Assembly: GCA_025890175.1 (NCBI GenBank)
Contig: JANPYM010000016.1
Location: 62,001 to 126,000, forward strand
DNA: 64,000 nucleotides
Reading direction: 5' to 3'
DNA from: Ciborinia camelliae
Lineage: Eukaryota > Ascomycota > Leotiomycetes > Helotiales > Sclerotiniaceae
Part shown: positions 1 to 12,664 of the stretch, one piece after another
How the letters are laid out: every line of letters begins with the position of its first letter
Position numbering within the stretch: position 1 is the first letter of the stretch
Made by a program: the position numbers and the translations under genes
Notes under the pieces: generated by a model
What the model was told of the DNA's origin: nothing
The model's input: the letters and a program-made list of their open reading frames with translations, nothing else
Database searches by the model: none

Positions 1-401
1 GTTTATGATCCAGTGTGGAGATCCTTTGGGAGATGGTACTGGTGGCGAGAGTATCTGGGGGAAAGAATTCGCCGATGAATTCAGTCCTCTCAAACATGAC
101 AAACCTTATACGGTTAGTATGGCGAATGCGGGACCAAATACCAACGGGAGTCAGTTCTTCATTACAACTGAAAAGACTGTAAGTTCAAATATAATCCTAC
201 TGCTTCTACTCCTTCTGCTTCTTCAATTGGATGGTAGTATTAATGCTAACATTTTTCGTGTAGCCATGGTTAGATAATAAGCATACGATCTTTGGAAGGG
301 CGATTCAAGGTCTAGATGTTATTCACAAGATCGAAAATACCCGAGTCTACAAAGAGAAACCGGAGGAAGACATCAAAATTCTCAATATAGATATCATGTG
401 A
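1..401 (+). CDS. PPWD1-type cyclophilin peptidyl-prolyl isomerase, 3' end only
   Basis: Two exons are visible: from the window edge to 178, and 264-401. The intron 179-263 starts GTAAGT, has a GCTAAC branch site and ends TAG. The protein fragment carries the cyclophilin core ([15 protein letters not shown], then [15 protein letters not shown]), and after the intron [12 protein letters not shown], which holds the conserved tryptophan of the ligand pocket. The extra sequence [14 protein letters not shown] and the C-terminal ending match the PPWD1/Cyp15 class. In that class the isomerase domain follows an N-terminal WD40 propeller and the protein associates with spliceosomes. The WD40 part and the catalytic arginine would lie upstream of this window, so the class assignment rests on the isomerase domain alone. 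Confidence 0.9.
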
Positions 402-1537
402 AAGGGGGACAGGACATACCCGCATCTGAATTTTATCGACTAGGTCCATTCGAAAGCAAGACCAAGAGCAAGCTTGGAATACCAAGATCAAGAGTCGAGC
501 CTCGAGACCAAAACCTAGGGTAATTTTGAAGTTTTGTATTACATTCCCCTCCCCAGTGCCCATGCCATAAGAACCTTGATGTTAGGATGTTCATCTTCAT
601 TTGTCAAGCACAAAGTATATCTGCTCAACTTCCAACTTCCAAGGTCCTAAGGCTATCGGTACCGGCATGCATGATAATATATCATGGGTGGGATTGATGG
701 GATTGGTCAAAAATGTTGGACCAACGGACCAACGAGTCTTATCAGTCTTACCAAGCATTATTAGTGCGTATTGGACCATTGGCAATCAATCTACAATTTA
801 CCAGACTCCGGTCGAGACCATAATCTAACGAATCGCAAACCTTCCATTTCATCCCCACCTTTCTTTCCACGCTACCAAGTAACCTAGTCCGCCAGCTTTT
901 CCAGCTTTTCCACCTTTTGCACATCTTTTTACCAGCTTTTTTGCCTTTTGCCTTCTCTACCCGATACCAGCGCAAAGCATAACCATAGCAAACGGTCCAA
1001 ACCATACAAACCATACCAGATCCAAAAGTAGCCAAGGCTTTTGTTCCGAATTTCCCATTGCATTACTCGTGCTGATATTATTTGACTTGATTACTTCTTC
1101 ATTACATTACTCAAACTCAAACTTTCTTTCCTTTCTTTGAAATTCGAGAAACCTCAATCAATTAGGTATACCCCTCACTTTCCGAAGATCTATAATAGTA
1201 CTACTACTACTAGTGCTGCTACTACGACTACGACTCCTACTTGGTTCCTACTGACTATTGACCACTTACTACGACTACGGTACCGGTAGCCTTTCATTGA
1301 TTGCGACTTTCTTCTCTCGCTCAGTCATTTTATCGTGATGTCTATGCAGATAAATCCAATTTCACCATCCACTAAATTCAAAGCTTATTATTATACTTTT
1401 ACTTATGGAAAAAGACATCGGAGAAGCGGAAAGTTTCAACCCAAGAACCGGCTATCTCTTAAGTCAATGTCGGAAATCGATATCGATATCGTCATAGTCA
1501 TCCACATTCGTTTACACAAGATTCATTCATTCACATC
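402..1537. other. Intergenic: 3' region of cyclophilin and 5' leader of the transcription factor
   Basis: No supported gene is present. A CT-rich stretch and a short ACTACTACT run (about 1196-1260) precede the transcription factor start, as is usual for fungal promoters and leaders. Confidence 0.6.
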
Positions 1538-4145
1538 ATGCCACGTCCTAAGAAATTCGGAGCACCGGAACCTAAGAAGAGGAGTAGAACCGGTTGTTGG
1601 TACGCTAATGCCAATAGTCATGACATTGGTTTTTTTTTACTGAATATATATCTCCTTCTAGGCCCTGCAAAGCTCGAAAGGTGAAATGCGACGAAACTCG
1701 ACCGATATGTGTCAATTGTTCGAAACAAAATGAAACTTGTGATTATAGCATACGATTGAACTGGGAGGGGAGAGGCAAGAAGAAAGTTCAAAATGATGTC
1801 TCTGCCGGGCAAGGAAACCTTTTGGCCTCGAATCGAACGACTCAAACTACGCAAGCCCCAAGCAATCATTCCTCCGGGTCATTCACAAGCTTTCAATCTT
1901 TCCACACATTGTCTACCCCTCAAGATGTGCAAGTGGCCCGCAATGGTACAGCATACGGGGGACAAATGGCAGATATGTCAATGATTGATCCCGCCTTGAC
2001 TAGACCTTCTTATCCACCCATTTCAACCTTCCAAGATACATTATCTAGGGATTATGGTCGTCCGGATCAACAGCACCCTCAAAGTTTTGAAAGATACCAA
2101 TCCAGTGCGCCCATTACTCCACTTTCAGCACAGTCACCTAGCCTATCAATATTTGGTCACCTTCAAGTTGGGGATGAATGCGGGGGTACAATTTCAAACA
2201 GAAGTGCATTTCCGAATAACGAAAGCCCAATGTCAACCCCGCCATTTATTGGAAGCCGCCATGGGACACCGACAGAAGAAAGCTCAAATATGGATAGACC
2301 TGCTAAACGCACTCGATATGAAATTTCACATTATACTTCACAAATGCTTCCTCCATTGGCACCTAATTCGGATTCCACCGACGAGCCTCAAAATATCACC
2401 GCTATGTCCCAGGTAGGAACCGGGTTAATACGTGGGGGAGATTTTAATAAAACCAAATCTATACCAAACCGCGAATTTTCTCGAAGACTATCTGTTAGTT
2501 CATTGTTGTCTGGCCCTCCTGAAGGAGCACCCTCAGAGCAACATAACAATGACAAGGAGTGGGATTACGAAAGCCAAGAATGGACACCGTACATGCATGA
2601 TGTATACCAGGATACCGAAACATGGGGTATTGATCGAGGGTTGGTGGATTTGGATATCGGCAAGAATGATGACGCCAATGCAATATCAGAATCTTCTTCT
2701 ACGTTGGTGGATGCACACCAAGAGTTCGATATAGAACATGGACGCGAGTTATCACCCATGGAGTTTGGATTCGGCATGGAAAGTAATGAGACGGCTCTTG
2801 AAGTGGGATATTATGATAAACCGGTTTCGATTTCTATACCTCGTGTGCTACAACCACTTCCTACGAAATTACTTGAAAATCCCATGAACCTACTTGTGAG
2901 TATTCCAAACATCCATCTTCGTTCTTCGCTAATGTGAATATAGTATTTTGTAAGACTTTTCTGGTGGGAGATTTGAGTTCCATAACTAACCTTCTTTAGC
3001 ATCATTTTCTCGATCACACAGCCGGTTGTTTGATACCGCACAATTGTTCTTCTAATCCATTCCGGAGTATCTTACCACAAATGGCCGTTCGGGATGATGA
3101 TCTTTTGCATCTCTTGCTTGCATACTCCGCCACGCATCGAGCTAGACTCCTGAGACAGCCGGAGCCTGCAACTCGCATAGCTTTGTGGGTCAAAGACATC
3201 TTTCCTAATCTTAGGCATGCTCTAGATGACCCGAACAAAATTACCTCAAATGTTAACCTGGCGACGGTGATCATGCTTGCATCTCTGGAAATCATCTCTC
3301 CAAAGGTCTTTGGGGTTGCTGTTCCATGGCAAAAGCACCTTGATTTCGCGCGTCAAATGCTCGTCGCTAGAGGTGGTGCCCACCGGGTTCAAACGATGTC
3401 CCGCAAAGATAAAGTCTCCTCTTTCCTATGGAGTTGGTTTGCATATTTGGATGTCCTTGGCAGTATGAGTGGTGGACAGAATCTTTCGTCTGCTTGGATG
3501 TTGGACTATGAAACGGAGGATGAAGAAGACGGTTACCAAATCGATTGTATCCTTGGTTTCACAGGTCGTTGCGTCCGTATACTTGCTAAAGTCGCTAATC
3601 TTGCCCGCCAATGTGATGCGCATCGAATTAATCCAGATTCAACCATCAACACCGATTGGAAACCATCCGAAGATGTTGTACTCCGCGCCAAAAAACTAGA
3701 AGCGGATCTTGTCGAGTCACGTCGCCGCCAAGCTAAGCCATGCACTCATATGCAATCAAAGTCTGAAGCAGAGTACGGGTGGGATAGCCTTGAGGTTGCT
3801 GCAACCAATGAAGCCTTTCATTCTGCTGGGCTCGTCCACCTCCATCGAAGAATACTTGGAAAACCCTCGGCTCACGAAGATGTGCAGCATGCCGTTTGTG
3901 AGATCCTTGGGTCCTTCAACAAAATTAGGAAAGGGAGTAGCGCCGAAGCCTGCTTATTGTTTCCAATGTTTACTGCTGGATGTGATATTCGGGATGAAAA
4001 GCCAAGATCTGATATCCTTGAACGAATGAACAGGGTTGAGAGATTTGGAATGACACAAGCACACAAAGCACGAAGGTTGATGGAGAAAGTTTGGGAACTT
4101 GAAAAACCATGGGAGACGCTGGTGGGCGGAGAATTTTTCGGTTGA
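1538..4145 (+). CDS. Zn2Cys6 fungal transcription factor with 6-nt microexon
   Basis: Exons are 1538-1599, 1662-2895, 2944-2949 and 3000-4145, giving 815 residues. The first intron splits the DNA-binding domain; once joined it reads GCWPCKARKVKCDE followed by PICVNCSKQNETC, a complete six-cysteine binuclear zinc cluster at residues about 20-46. A Ser/Pro/Gln-rich linker follows, with the short motif RRLSVSSLLSGP near residue 290. The C-terminal half (HHFLDHTAGCLIP, NPFRSILPQMA, LLLAYSATHRARLL) matches the fungal-specific transcription factor domain PF11951. The microexon encodes Tyr-Phe and restores NLLYFHHFLDHTA. The intron pair around it (48 and 50 bp) has good donor, branch and acceptor signals. 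The protein should act in the nucleus; its targets cannot be told from sequence. The start is the first ATG before the zinc cluster. Confidence 0.9.
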
Positions 4146-6984
4146 ACTTTGGGATATTGGATAATTGGGCGTAAAGCCTTTTATTATTCCACTAAACTAC
4201 ATGATAACTAGGTACTGACTACACAGTCAATGGTCATCGGAGTTATCGACTGATGGTAATACAGTACATACAGTCTTTACGTCTACGAAATAAATAAAAA
4301 CATGCCGTCCCAGGTAGGACTTCACATTCACAGCCTTGACATTCTTCATTCTATCCTTTAATCAAGAAGTTTGCGAGCTCCATTTTGTCCTGGGCAGGAC
4401 TTTAAAAGGCCCCAAGTCGTTATGAAGTACAGAGAGAGAGAATGAGCGGTATAAGAGGGCGTTCAAAGTCTGTTTGGACGTCTGGCAGTCGTTGGGTACG
4501 CTCATGGGGCAATTAATGCAGAGATGCTCAAAGTGACTGTTATCTTCTGTTGTGGGATCTTTTCTGAAGGAGACAAGCGTGATAGTAAGCGGCTCAATTA
4601 TCTGGCCCAATTGAGTTGACTTTGCTCCGGAGCCAGCGCTGGGGACTAGGCCCCAAAAGATTTACGAAGACACTAAATCTTCATATGAAACGCAACCAAG
4701 AAACGGCAAGAGCCGGTGAGTGGGATGGTCACGTCTTCCCAGGGGATAGTCAAATGTTCTTAAAGCTCACCGCTCATTCCAGTATCGGACGTACTTTCAA
4801 TGAATAACGAAAACGAAAAGGATTCCCGGGACTTCCCCAGCCTGGGGATGCACTGTTTGATAATAATAGGGGACATGTTGTCGTAACGGTGCCATGGTAG
4901 GGAAGTTATAAACCAACCATTGCCTTTTCATCAAGAACAAACGACGCCAGTACGAAGGCTGCCAAAAAGGTTGGTCCATGGATGAGTTCATACATCGCTA
5001 GATTATACGGAGGTGTGTGCCCTAAGTGGTTTCTCGTCCTTTGGGGGGTTAGATAATCAACTCACAAGACTAAAATTGCGGAAATCTTTATACTGGCTTA
5101 GCGACAAACTTTGTTCTTGATGTATAGTCACAATCGGGGTTGGCGGTTTGACTATATATCCCCTCTCCACGTTGGGGTGTGATGTGGGGGGTTGGGATAC
5201 CCTAACTGTTGTATAACTGACGAGACAGTATTTTACATACATCAGTTGGGGATGGAGGGGTGTTTTTCTTTTTTGGATTGACCCGGTGGTTCGACCTCAT
5301 CCAATTTTGTTCACCTCTTCTTTAATTTGATTTTTTGGCATCAGATTGATTATTCTATATAGTGGGTTAAAATCTAGGTGGATTGGGTTGGGTCGGAGTT
5401 CGATCGATTTGGATGGTTTTGTGTTTTTGTGTCACAATATAGAATCTGAAACTTTTGCTGATTTTGATTTTTTTTTTTTGCTTGATGTGATGTGATGTGA
5501 TGTGATGTGATGTGATGTGTTCATTATTAAGAGAGAATAATGAGAGAATAATGAGACTGAATGAGTGAGACTGGTTGGTTGGAAGGGAAAATTTGATAGA
5601 TGGTTACTTTCCGCCCATACTGTGGTTGTGATCATTGATTAATGCTGTTAGGTTGGTTTCCTGAAAAGCTGAATGGAGTAGAGTAGTAGGCTAGTCGTAT
5701 TTGTAAGAGTGGTGGATGTGGGTAGGTAGGTAGATGGATGGATGGTGTGGAGGGTGTGGAGGGGTGTGGCCAAGCGGAGATGAACTGTTTGAATGGGTGT
5801 TTGAATTTGAATGTGAATTTGAATTATGAGCTGAGGGGAGAGGGGATGAGATGGGATTTTAATATGGTATTATATGATATGATATGATACGGTATGATAC
5901 GGTATGGTGGTGTGGTTTAAGATTGGATGGATGGATGGGTGGTGGAGAGGGAGGCAAGGAGTGAGGGAGTGAGGAAGAGAGAGAGGAAAGGGGAGACCGT
6001 TTTATGTATGTATGCGTAATGGGAGAATGGAATTTAATTCAATGATGAGTTAGATTAGAGTTATGGAGCTTAGAGGGGTATTGTTGGCATTGGGATTGGG
6101 ATTGGGATTTGGGTGGATGAATGGTTGGTGGAGAGGAGAGGAGGAGAGGAGAGGAAAGGATAGGGGAGCGGAGAGGATAGAAAAATGATGAATCGTTGAT
6201 ATGATGTATGAGTCTCGGCGGTATATTGCAAGGAAGGGAGGCAAGGCAAGGTGATAAAGGAGGAGAGAATGACTGTTGAGAGGGGGGGGGGTTGTGTGTA
6301 GAGTATGACATGACATATCGAGACATAAGACTTGAATGAGGAGGGGATTAGTATGCTGGAGCTTGATTGGAATTTCTAAATAGCTGGATATTTAGTTTTC
6401 AAGGCATTTATTTGCGTTACTGGCAGTAAATGGAATTATTTTCACGTTAAAGGAAGAAAGGAGGGGTTTGATATACCTAGGTATCTAACTACTACAGTAG
6501 AATTCGGACGGTTGGTAGTGGATGAAGGTTTATCTATTCTAGTTTTGGCCAACAAAGTCTTCTGTTGGATGTTAGGGTAGGCGATTAAAAAAAGAAACGG
6601 TTGGAGCTTTCTAATTAATTTGAAAGGTTTTGGGGTGTTAAGGAAACTACAGTGATGATACCATCTCCTTCTAGAAACTTCGTAAGACTTTTTAAATAAG
6701 AGGCGCTAGCATTGGAATGGATTCGATATGTACGGCAGCGGCAGTATATCGTACTCGTCTCCCGAGGCTATTTATTTGGTCTTCTCTTTTGGAATTGTGA
6801 GGAGTTTTACAACAAGACATTTACAACACTTTCAAATAACTTCAAATATATCCAACCCAACCTTGAGAGATATTTTAGACAGATTCGATAAATCGTTAAG
6901 GAAATCCCTGTTGACAATTCCGACAAGATATTTACTTTTTACAACCTTTCATCAACTTCTATTACAACACCCTCTACCCACCAA
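4146..6984. other. Gene-poor low-complexity region
   Basis: No supported gene. It holds a (GATGT)n array of about seven copies at 5484-5519, GGATGG and GGTAGG tetranucleotide runs (about 5720-5950), purine-rich GGAGA tracts (about 5940-6290), and a TACCTAGGTA palindrome at about 6473. The last 250 bases are the likely promoter and leader of the next gene. Confidence 0.6.
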
Positions 6985-7500
6985 ATGTCTCCTTATACCT
7001 ATTTTTACGATGTGGTATTCAAAGTCTATAACTGCTTCACGGATTTTGGATTCCACGGCATAGTTTTGGCCGGTTTTATTATTACCGGTTTGTTATCTAT
7101 GTATCATAAAAAATGCGAAGTGGAGCTAGCAAAGGTCAACATGGCCAAGAGCAAGACAGAGATGGAGATGGAGGTTGCCAAGACGACCCTCAACATGGAG
7201 CGGGAGAGGTTTGAGAAACAATTGGCGTTGGAGAATGAGAGGGTTCGGATGCAGACGGAGATGGCCAAAGCAAAGTTGGATATGGATAGGGAGATACACG
7301 GGACAAAGATGGAGATTGATATGGATATCCATGGCATCAAGATTGATATGGAGAGGGAGACACATAAGGCCAAATTGGATATGGAGCAAGAGAAGTTAGA
7401 GAATGAGCTTTATGGCCAAAGTAAGACCAGGGAGGCGCGAGAGGTTAGACTCAATATGGAAATTGAACAGCTCAGGAATCAGTTTCAGGAGAGTTCGTAA
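6985..7500 (+). CDS. Small single-pass membrane protein with hendecad coiled coil
   Basis: This intronless gene of 171 residues is not recognised. Residues about 24-40 form one hydrophobic segment (GIVLAGFIITGLLSMY) followed by HKK, consistent with a membrane anchor. The rest is charged, Met-rich and almost without proline, predicting a long helix. Residues 98-141 are four consecutive 11-residue units (LDMDREIHGTK, MEIDMDIHGIK, IDMERETHKAK, LDMEQEKLENE), repeated in the DNA as 33-bp units. Eleven-residue periodicity is typical of right-handed or mixed coiled coils. The function is unknown; an organelle-anchored tether or scaffold is only a guess. The DNA shows coding-like codon use, and the start follows a pyrimidine-rich leader. 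Confidence 0.7.
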   Translation: MSPYTYFYDVVFKVYNCFTDFGFHGIVLAGFIITGLLSMYHKKCEVELAKVNMAKSKTEMEMEVAKTTLNMERERFEKQLALENERVRMQTEMAKAKLDMDREIHGTKMEIDMDIHGIKIDMERETHKAKLDMEQEKLENELYGQSKTREAREVRLNMEIEQLRNQFQESS

Positions 7501-8814
7501 ATGCTCTCGAGATGGGGAAAAGGCTGGGATTCTATGATATAGTACCCTTACAGTTTATCATTTGCCAAATGATAATCTAAATACCTCTAAACAAACCTGA
7601 GAAATTCGACACGAGATATATTTTTCATTTCTCCTTCCATTGCATCATTGACTTTGACTATTTTCTACTATTCTGCGTGAAATATTATAAACGCATTGCT
7701 GTCATTGAGATATTTCCTATTCTGACTCAGAGTAAAGAAACGATGGGTCTAGTTTTGGAACTAGACGGAAGGGTGGCAGGGAGGATATCATATGAGCAAG
7801 GCGTTAGTCGGTTATGATTTGTGAGCTATGGACATGCCATTTATTCCATTTTTGCGAGTAATCTGATCTAAAGACTGGGCTATCGTTTCAATGCAGCTTA
7901 TGCGATCTAGGTATGATATTCTTCTATGAGTGAGCAAATTACAGAACATGAATACGTTTTACCTCGGCAAAATAAATAAGGTTAACTAAACTAATCTAAA
8001 GAGGTACTTATCTCACTTAAATCTTTAACCTTTTTATCTTTTCTCTTTTCGTTCATTGTGTTATTTTATCCACTTCACTATAATTTTGTATCTATTTGGT
8101 GGATATGTTTGGCTGGGTAGGGATTTGATGATGATGTAGATGTTGACGAAATTGCGAGGGGTAGGGCTTTCTAGAGATGTAGCTAGGTGTAAAGCTACTC
8201 TACCGAGCCTAATGTTAGCTTCGTATCAACTACTACTATGTCTAAATACTACTCGAGTACATCATACCAATCGGAATTGTTAAGAATCAATAAAGGCAAT
8301 CCATATTAAGAGGATGATGCGGCAGTATGCGATCGGCTCCCTATACACAAATCTTATACATCTAGTCGGTAGCAATATGAGCGTGACTGTCGGATATTGT
8401 AGTGAGCTACCTAGTAGTTGATGATTTAATGAAAATAGATGACTGAGGAGTACCTAGTGCAGCACTTATAGTTGAGGAGTTTAAGTCTAGGGGATACCCG
8501 AGATCTCGTGATCTCCGGAAAGTCAAAATCCGGGGTACCTCGGTGATTTGGAAGCTCGGCTTGGCTCACCCTTTCGGCACGAAATTTGAGGAGTCCCCGC
8601 AGCAATAACGGATAAGCTGCTATCGTACTCCTCCAGCCAAGCATATTGTTTGATAGGTAATGTATTTAGGTAGGTGAATTCCCCTTACTTTGATGTGGAC
8701 ATACCAGACTCTTTTTTTCAATAGACACATCTATATTCCTTTTACATCTTCTTTGTTTCATACAATTGGTAACGCGTTGTGACCTCTATTGGTTACACAA
8801 ATACCAAAGAAAGC
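7501..8814. other. Intergenic region without recognisable gene
   Basis: AT-rich, with several short open frames that lack coding character. A CT-rich tract and TTTCATACAATTGG just before 8780 probably belong to the promoter of the downstream ligase gene. Nothing else was recognised. Confidence 0.5.
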
Positions 8815-10604
8815 ATGCCAACAGAATCAACATACCCCCGATTAGATATCCCACAAGTGGATCTATGGGAGTTCCTTTTCGAAAGGAAAGATAGAGAATT
8901 TCCAGATGATAAAGGTACCTATTTCATTCCACGATACCCCCATGTGGAAGAACCAGACCAATCCTCTTGAATCAATCACTGACTGTTCTTTTTTCCAGCA
9001 ATTTACACGGATGCTGAAACTTCTCGATCGTATACATATAAGCAACTGCGAGATACAGCGATAGAATTTGGAAAAGGCCTGAAAGCAGTTTGGGAATGGA
9101 AGAAAGGCGATGTGCTTGCGCTCTATACACCCAATTGTATCGATACTCCCGCTATCCTATGGGGGACACATTGGGCTGGGGGAATAATCTCACCTGCGAA
9201 CCCCGGATATACTGTCGAAGAATTGACCTTTCAATTGAGAGACTCCGGAGCCAAAGGGATTGTCACGCAGAAGCCTTTCTTAAAGGAAGCACAAGCAGCG
9301 GCTACAAATGCTGGCATACCTGAAGATAGGATAATTTTGATGGGCGATCGGCGAGATGAGACACACAAATTCAAGCACTTTACCAATGTGAAGAATTTGG
9401 CTGGCACATCAAGATATAGAAGGACAAAGAGTAAACCAGATGATTTAGCATTTTTGGTTTATAGCAGTGGAACGACTGGACACCCGAAAGGGGTTATGCT
9501 CTCGCATGGAAATATCGTTGCAAATACTTTCATGTCGGATTCATCTGAAGGCGTCAACTTACATTGGAACGGTGGTAAGGATGGTAGGGGCGACAAGCTT
9601 ATGGCCGTTCTCCCCTTTTTTCACATCTATGTAAGCAACTTTATTATTCCTTCAGATTTGTGGATTTTACTAATTGTTTGCAGGGATTGACATGCATTAT
9701 TCACTTTTCGCTCTACAAAGGTCTCGAATGTATCGTAATGGAGAAATTCGATTTGGAGAAGTTCTGTCAAACCATAGAGAAATTTGGAGCAACATTTGCT
9801 TATGTGGTCCCTCCTATTGTCCTCATGCTTGGAAAGAGTCCCATAGTTTCGAAATACGATCTATCGACGATTAGGATGATGAACTCAGGTGCGGCACCAC
9901 TGACCCGTGAACTTGTCGATGCTGTATATTCCCGCCTAAAGATACCCATTAAGCAAGGTTATGGTCTAAGCGAAACAAGTCCTACCACTCATACTCAAGC
10001 TTGGGAAGACTGGAATAAGCATCCAGGCTCCGTCGGACGATTATTGTCAAATCAAGTAGCAAAGTATATGAGCCCAGCAGAAAAGGAGGTTCCAGCAGGT
10101 CAGACCGGTGAACTTTGGATCAAGGGGCCGAACGTTTTCCAAGGTTATCTTAACAATCCTGAAGGCACCAAGAATGCGTTGACAGATGATGGATACTTCA
10201 GGACTGGCGATGTTGGACACCAGGACGAAGATGGCAATTTCTATATCACTGATCGAGTTAAGGAATTGATCAAATATAAAGGTTTCCAAGTACCACCAGC
10301 AGAGCTTGAAGGTCTCTTGATCTCTCACGAAGATATAGATGATGTCGCCGTCATTGGCATCTATAATGAAGAACAAGCAACGGAAGTTCCACGAGCTTAT
10401 GTGGTTCCAAAGAAAGGAGTTGTTGGTGATAAAGATGAGGAAAAGAAGATTATGGCGTGGTTGCAGGCAAAGGTTGCTAGTCATAAGAGGTTAAGGGGAG
10501 GTGTTAAATTTGTGGATGTGATACCAAAGAGCCCAAGTGGAAAGATTTTGAGGAGAGTTTTGAAGGAGCAGGCGAAGAAGGAAGGGGAGAAAGCGAAGTT
10601 GTAG
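8815..10604 (+). CDS. 4-coumarate:CoA ligase-like acyl-CoA synthetase, peroxisomal signal
   Basis: Exons 8815-8914, 8999-9630 and 9684-10604 give 550 residues, the usual length for 4CL-type enzymes of the ANL superfamily. These enzymes activate a carboxylic acid with ATP to an acyl-adenylate and transfer it to CoA. The AMP-binding P-loop YSSGTTGHPKGVMLSH lies at residues about 188-203, followed by GYGLSETSP, YFRTGDVG and the hinge region DRVKELIKYKGFQV. The catalytic lysine of PKSPSGKILRR is near residue 531. The protein ends in AKL, a permitted variant of the SKL peroxisomal targeting signal, so peroxisomal action on a fatty or phenylpropanoid acid is likely. The substrate cannot be assigned. 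The open frame extends upstream of the chosen ATG but has no earlier ATG. Confidence 0.93.
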
Positions 10605-11030
10605 GATTGAGAGGTGATGTATCCAGTACTAGACGTTGGCAGTTGAGACACACTTCCTTGCATGTGGTAGATGAATGAAATATCTCAAGAACTTTTGCTC
10701 TATTTTTATGGATTACTTGTGTCTTCACGCTTCCCCTCCGTTACCGTTATCAAAGTATTAATCCATCGCTCCTGAGCTGTTGGCATGCGTAAAGAGTAAA
10801 AGATAAGTTTGCCAGAGGATATTAATACTGTCTGTTCTGATAACAAATATGATACACCTGACAGTTTCCTCTAAGAGATCTCGAGAATGGTGAAATTGCG
10901 GGGGCGGGCGGAGGAGCGGGTTTTCGGCTGTGCGGCCGCTAATGTACCCCGGTCATACTTCAACCTCAATATTTTGTAGGAATCTATTTAGAAATCTACA
11001 TTGACACCAAATTGTTTTCCGACAACAAAC
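10605..11030. other. Intergenic between ligase and ATP11 genes
   Basis: It contains a GC-rich patch near 10900-10945 (GGGGCGGGCGGAGGAGCGGG and GTGCGGCCGC) about 100 bases before the ATP11 start, probably part of that promoter. No gene seen. Confidence 0.5.
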
Positions 11031-12031
11031 ATGGCAATCATTCGTTCTCCTGCCATACGTCGCGCAATTTCTGGTGCGGCCCCTTATCTGCGAGCTTCAC
11101 AAAAAAGATGGGCACAAGTTCATGATGTTCGGTTCTTGGCTACTCAGCAATCAGATAGAATCTTGGAGAAGTATAAGGAGAAGCTTGAGCAGAAAGCAAA
11201 AGAGTAAAAGATCACCAATTGTTAATTGGTCCATTTTGGCTAACATATTGATCTTACAGGAAGGGTCTGCGAGATGTTTATGAATTAAAAGAAGCGTACA
11301 AAGCACAAATCGAGGACCAAAAAAAGAAAGCTGCAGTTGCTATTCCTACTATTCCTACTATTCCTACCAATGCTCCTCCCACCCAACCACCGTCCTCGAC
11401 TACCTCATCACCATTTCCTGCACCTCCGCCGCCGCCTCAAATTCCCTCTGAGAAAGTTCCATCCTCCAACCCTGGGCTAAAGACCTTGTCATCGTATCTT
11501 GATCTGGAAAAAATCCGCGCTCTACCACATAAAGAAATCGAGGCCCTCTGGCGACTTCGACATGTCAACGATGCTCAATCATTGTGCGCAGCCATACCTC
11601 TTCATGCATATAAAGCCATTGAAACCACAGCGAAGAAATTCCCTCACTTCATCCTACCACTCGCAAAAGAGGGTCAAGGTGCAGAAATCCACTTCTTGCA
11701 ATGGACTTTCCCGGCCGAAAACACCGTTACTGTTCTCTTCACACATCTTGCAGAATACAAACTGAGAGGAGAATACAGTCAACCACATACTACTATTACC
11801 CATCACTTGGAACTGGAAAAAGATAAGGAATTGATCTTATTGCATGGGCAAGTCGTTGAAGGAAGAGGTGTGAGTGTTGACGAAGCAAAATGGTTGGTTA
11901 TGTGTTTGCAGAAATTTTATGGGCCAGTAGGGGAGAAGAGTGATAGGCGTCGGCTGTTGGAGATGTTTGGAAGAGGGGATCCAGCTTTCAAAGTCGAGGA
12001 TTTGGTCGAGGAGGCTGAAAAGATCATATAG
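11031..12031 (+). CDS. ATP11: Mitochondrial F1-ATPase assembly chaperone ATP11
   Basis: Exons 11031-11203 and 11260-12031 (intron GT...TTACAG, branch GGCTAACA) encode 314 residues. The N-terminus is basic and rich in Ala/Arg, as expected of a mitochondrial presequence. A helix KYKEKLEQKAKEKGLRDVYE and a Pro/Thr-rich linker with repeated IPT follow. The core runs from YLDLEKIRALPHKEIEALWR through IHFLQWTFPAENT to LVMCLQKFYGP, the conserved block of the ATP11/ATPAF1 family. ATP11 binds the F1 beta subunit and prevents its aggregation during assembly of the alpha3-beta3 ring in the matrix. The upstream open frame starts with a non-ATG codon, so the ATG at 11031 is used. Confidence 0.93.
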
Positions 12032-12664
12032 ATAATTGCTCAAGCATTACGACGTGTACGATACTACCATGCGACCTAAAGGTATGATCTGAAGTTTCTG
12101 GACAGACTTGTAAGCATATAATGAATCTTCTCTCCAATAACTACTATCGCAGTGTCCGGAATTCGAATGTACTGCGCATCATAAGTCGCCTCGAATATAT
12201 GTTGGCGTCAAAGAGAGGATCATCATGGCGAACCTCAACCATGTTTCGCTTAACTCCTTAATGGATGACAGTAGCTTATTATCCGCCACCAGATCAGCAA
12301 TAACACTACTACAACAAGGTCGCAAATTGATTATCAATATCGGGCGGGTACTATGCCCTAATAGTGTCAACATAAGGATCAAATAGACCGGAGTTTTCGA
12401 TGTCCTCAGGGGCCGACTGGTCATATTCGCATCAAGGCCACTCACTAGACGCATTGTCGAATATCAAAAGTAACAGCAAAGTCGACATAATTCACACAAG
12501 TCGCAAGTTTTGTAAGATGAGAAAGTATCATCATCTATTTGAATTAGTCAAATTTAATTTGTATTTGTTCCATATCCCCAAACAACCCTGTCATCCTATG
12601 CAAAGCAAATTCCGTAACAGTACCAAACTTCATATCCATTCACATTTCTTAAACCTTAACTCCT
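12032..12664. other. Convergent intergenic region
   Basis: Lies between the 3' ends of ATP11 (plus strand) and the minus-strand gene that follows. Short open frames only; no recognisable domain or RNA gene. Confidence 0.5.

Noticed and set aside
1335..1537. Possible earlier start for the transcription factor
   Set aside because: Upstream frames do not join the zinc cluster in phase. The ATG at 1538 does, through a clear intron.
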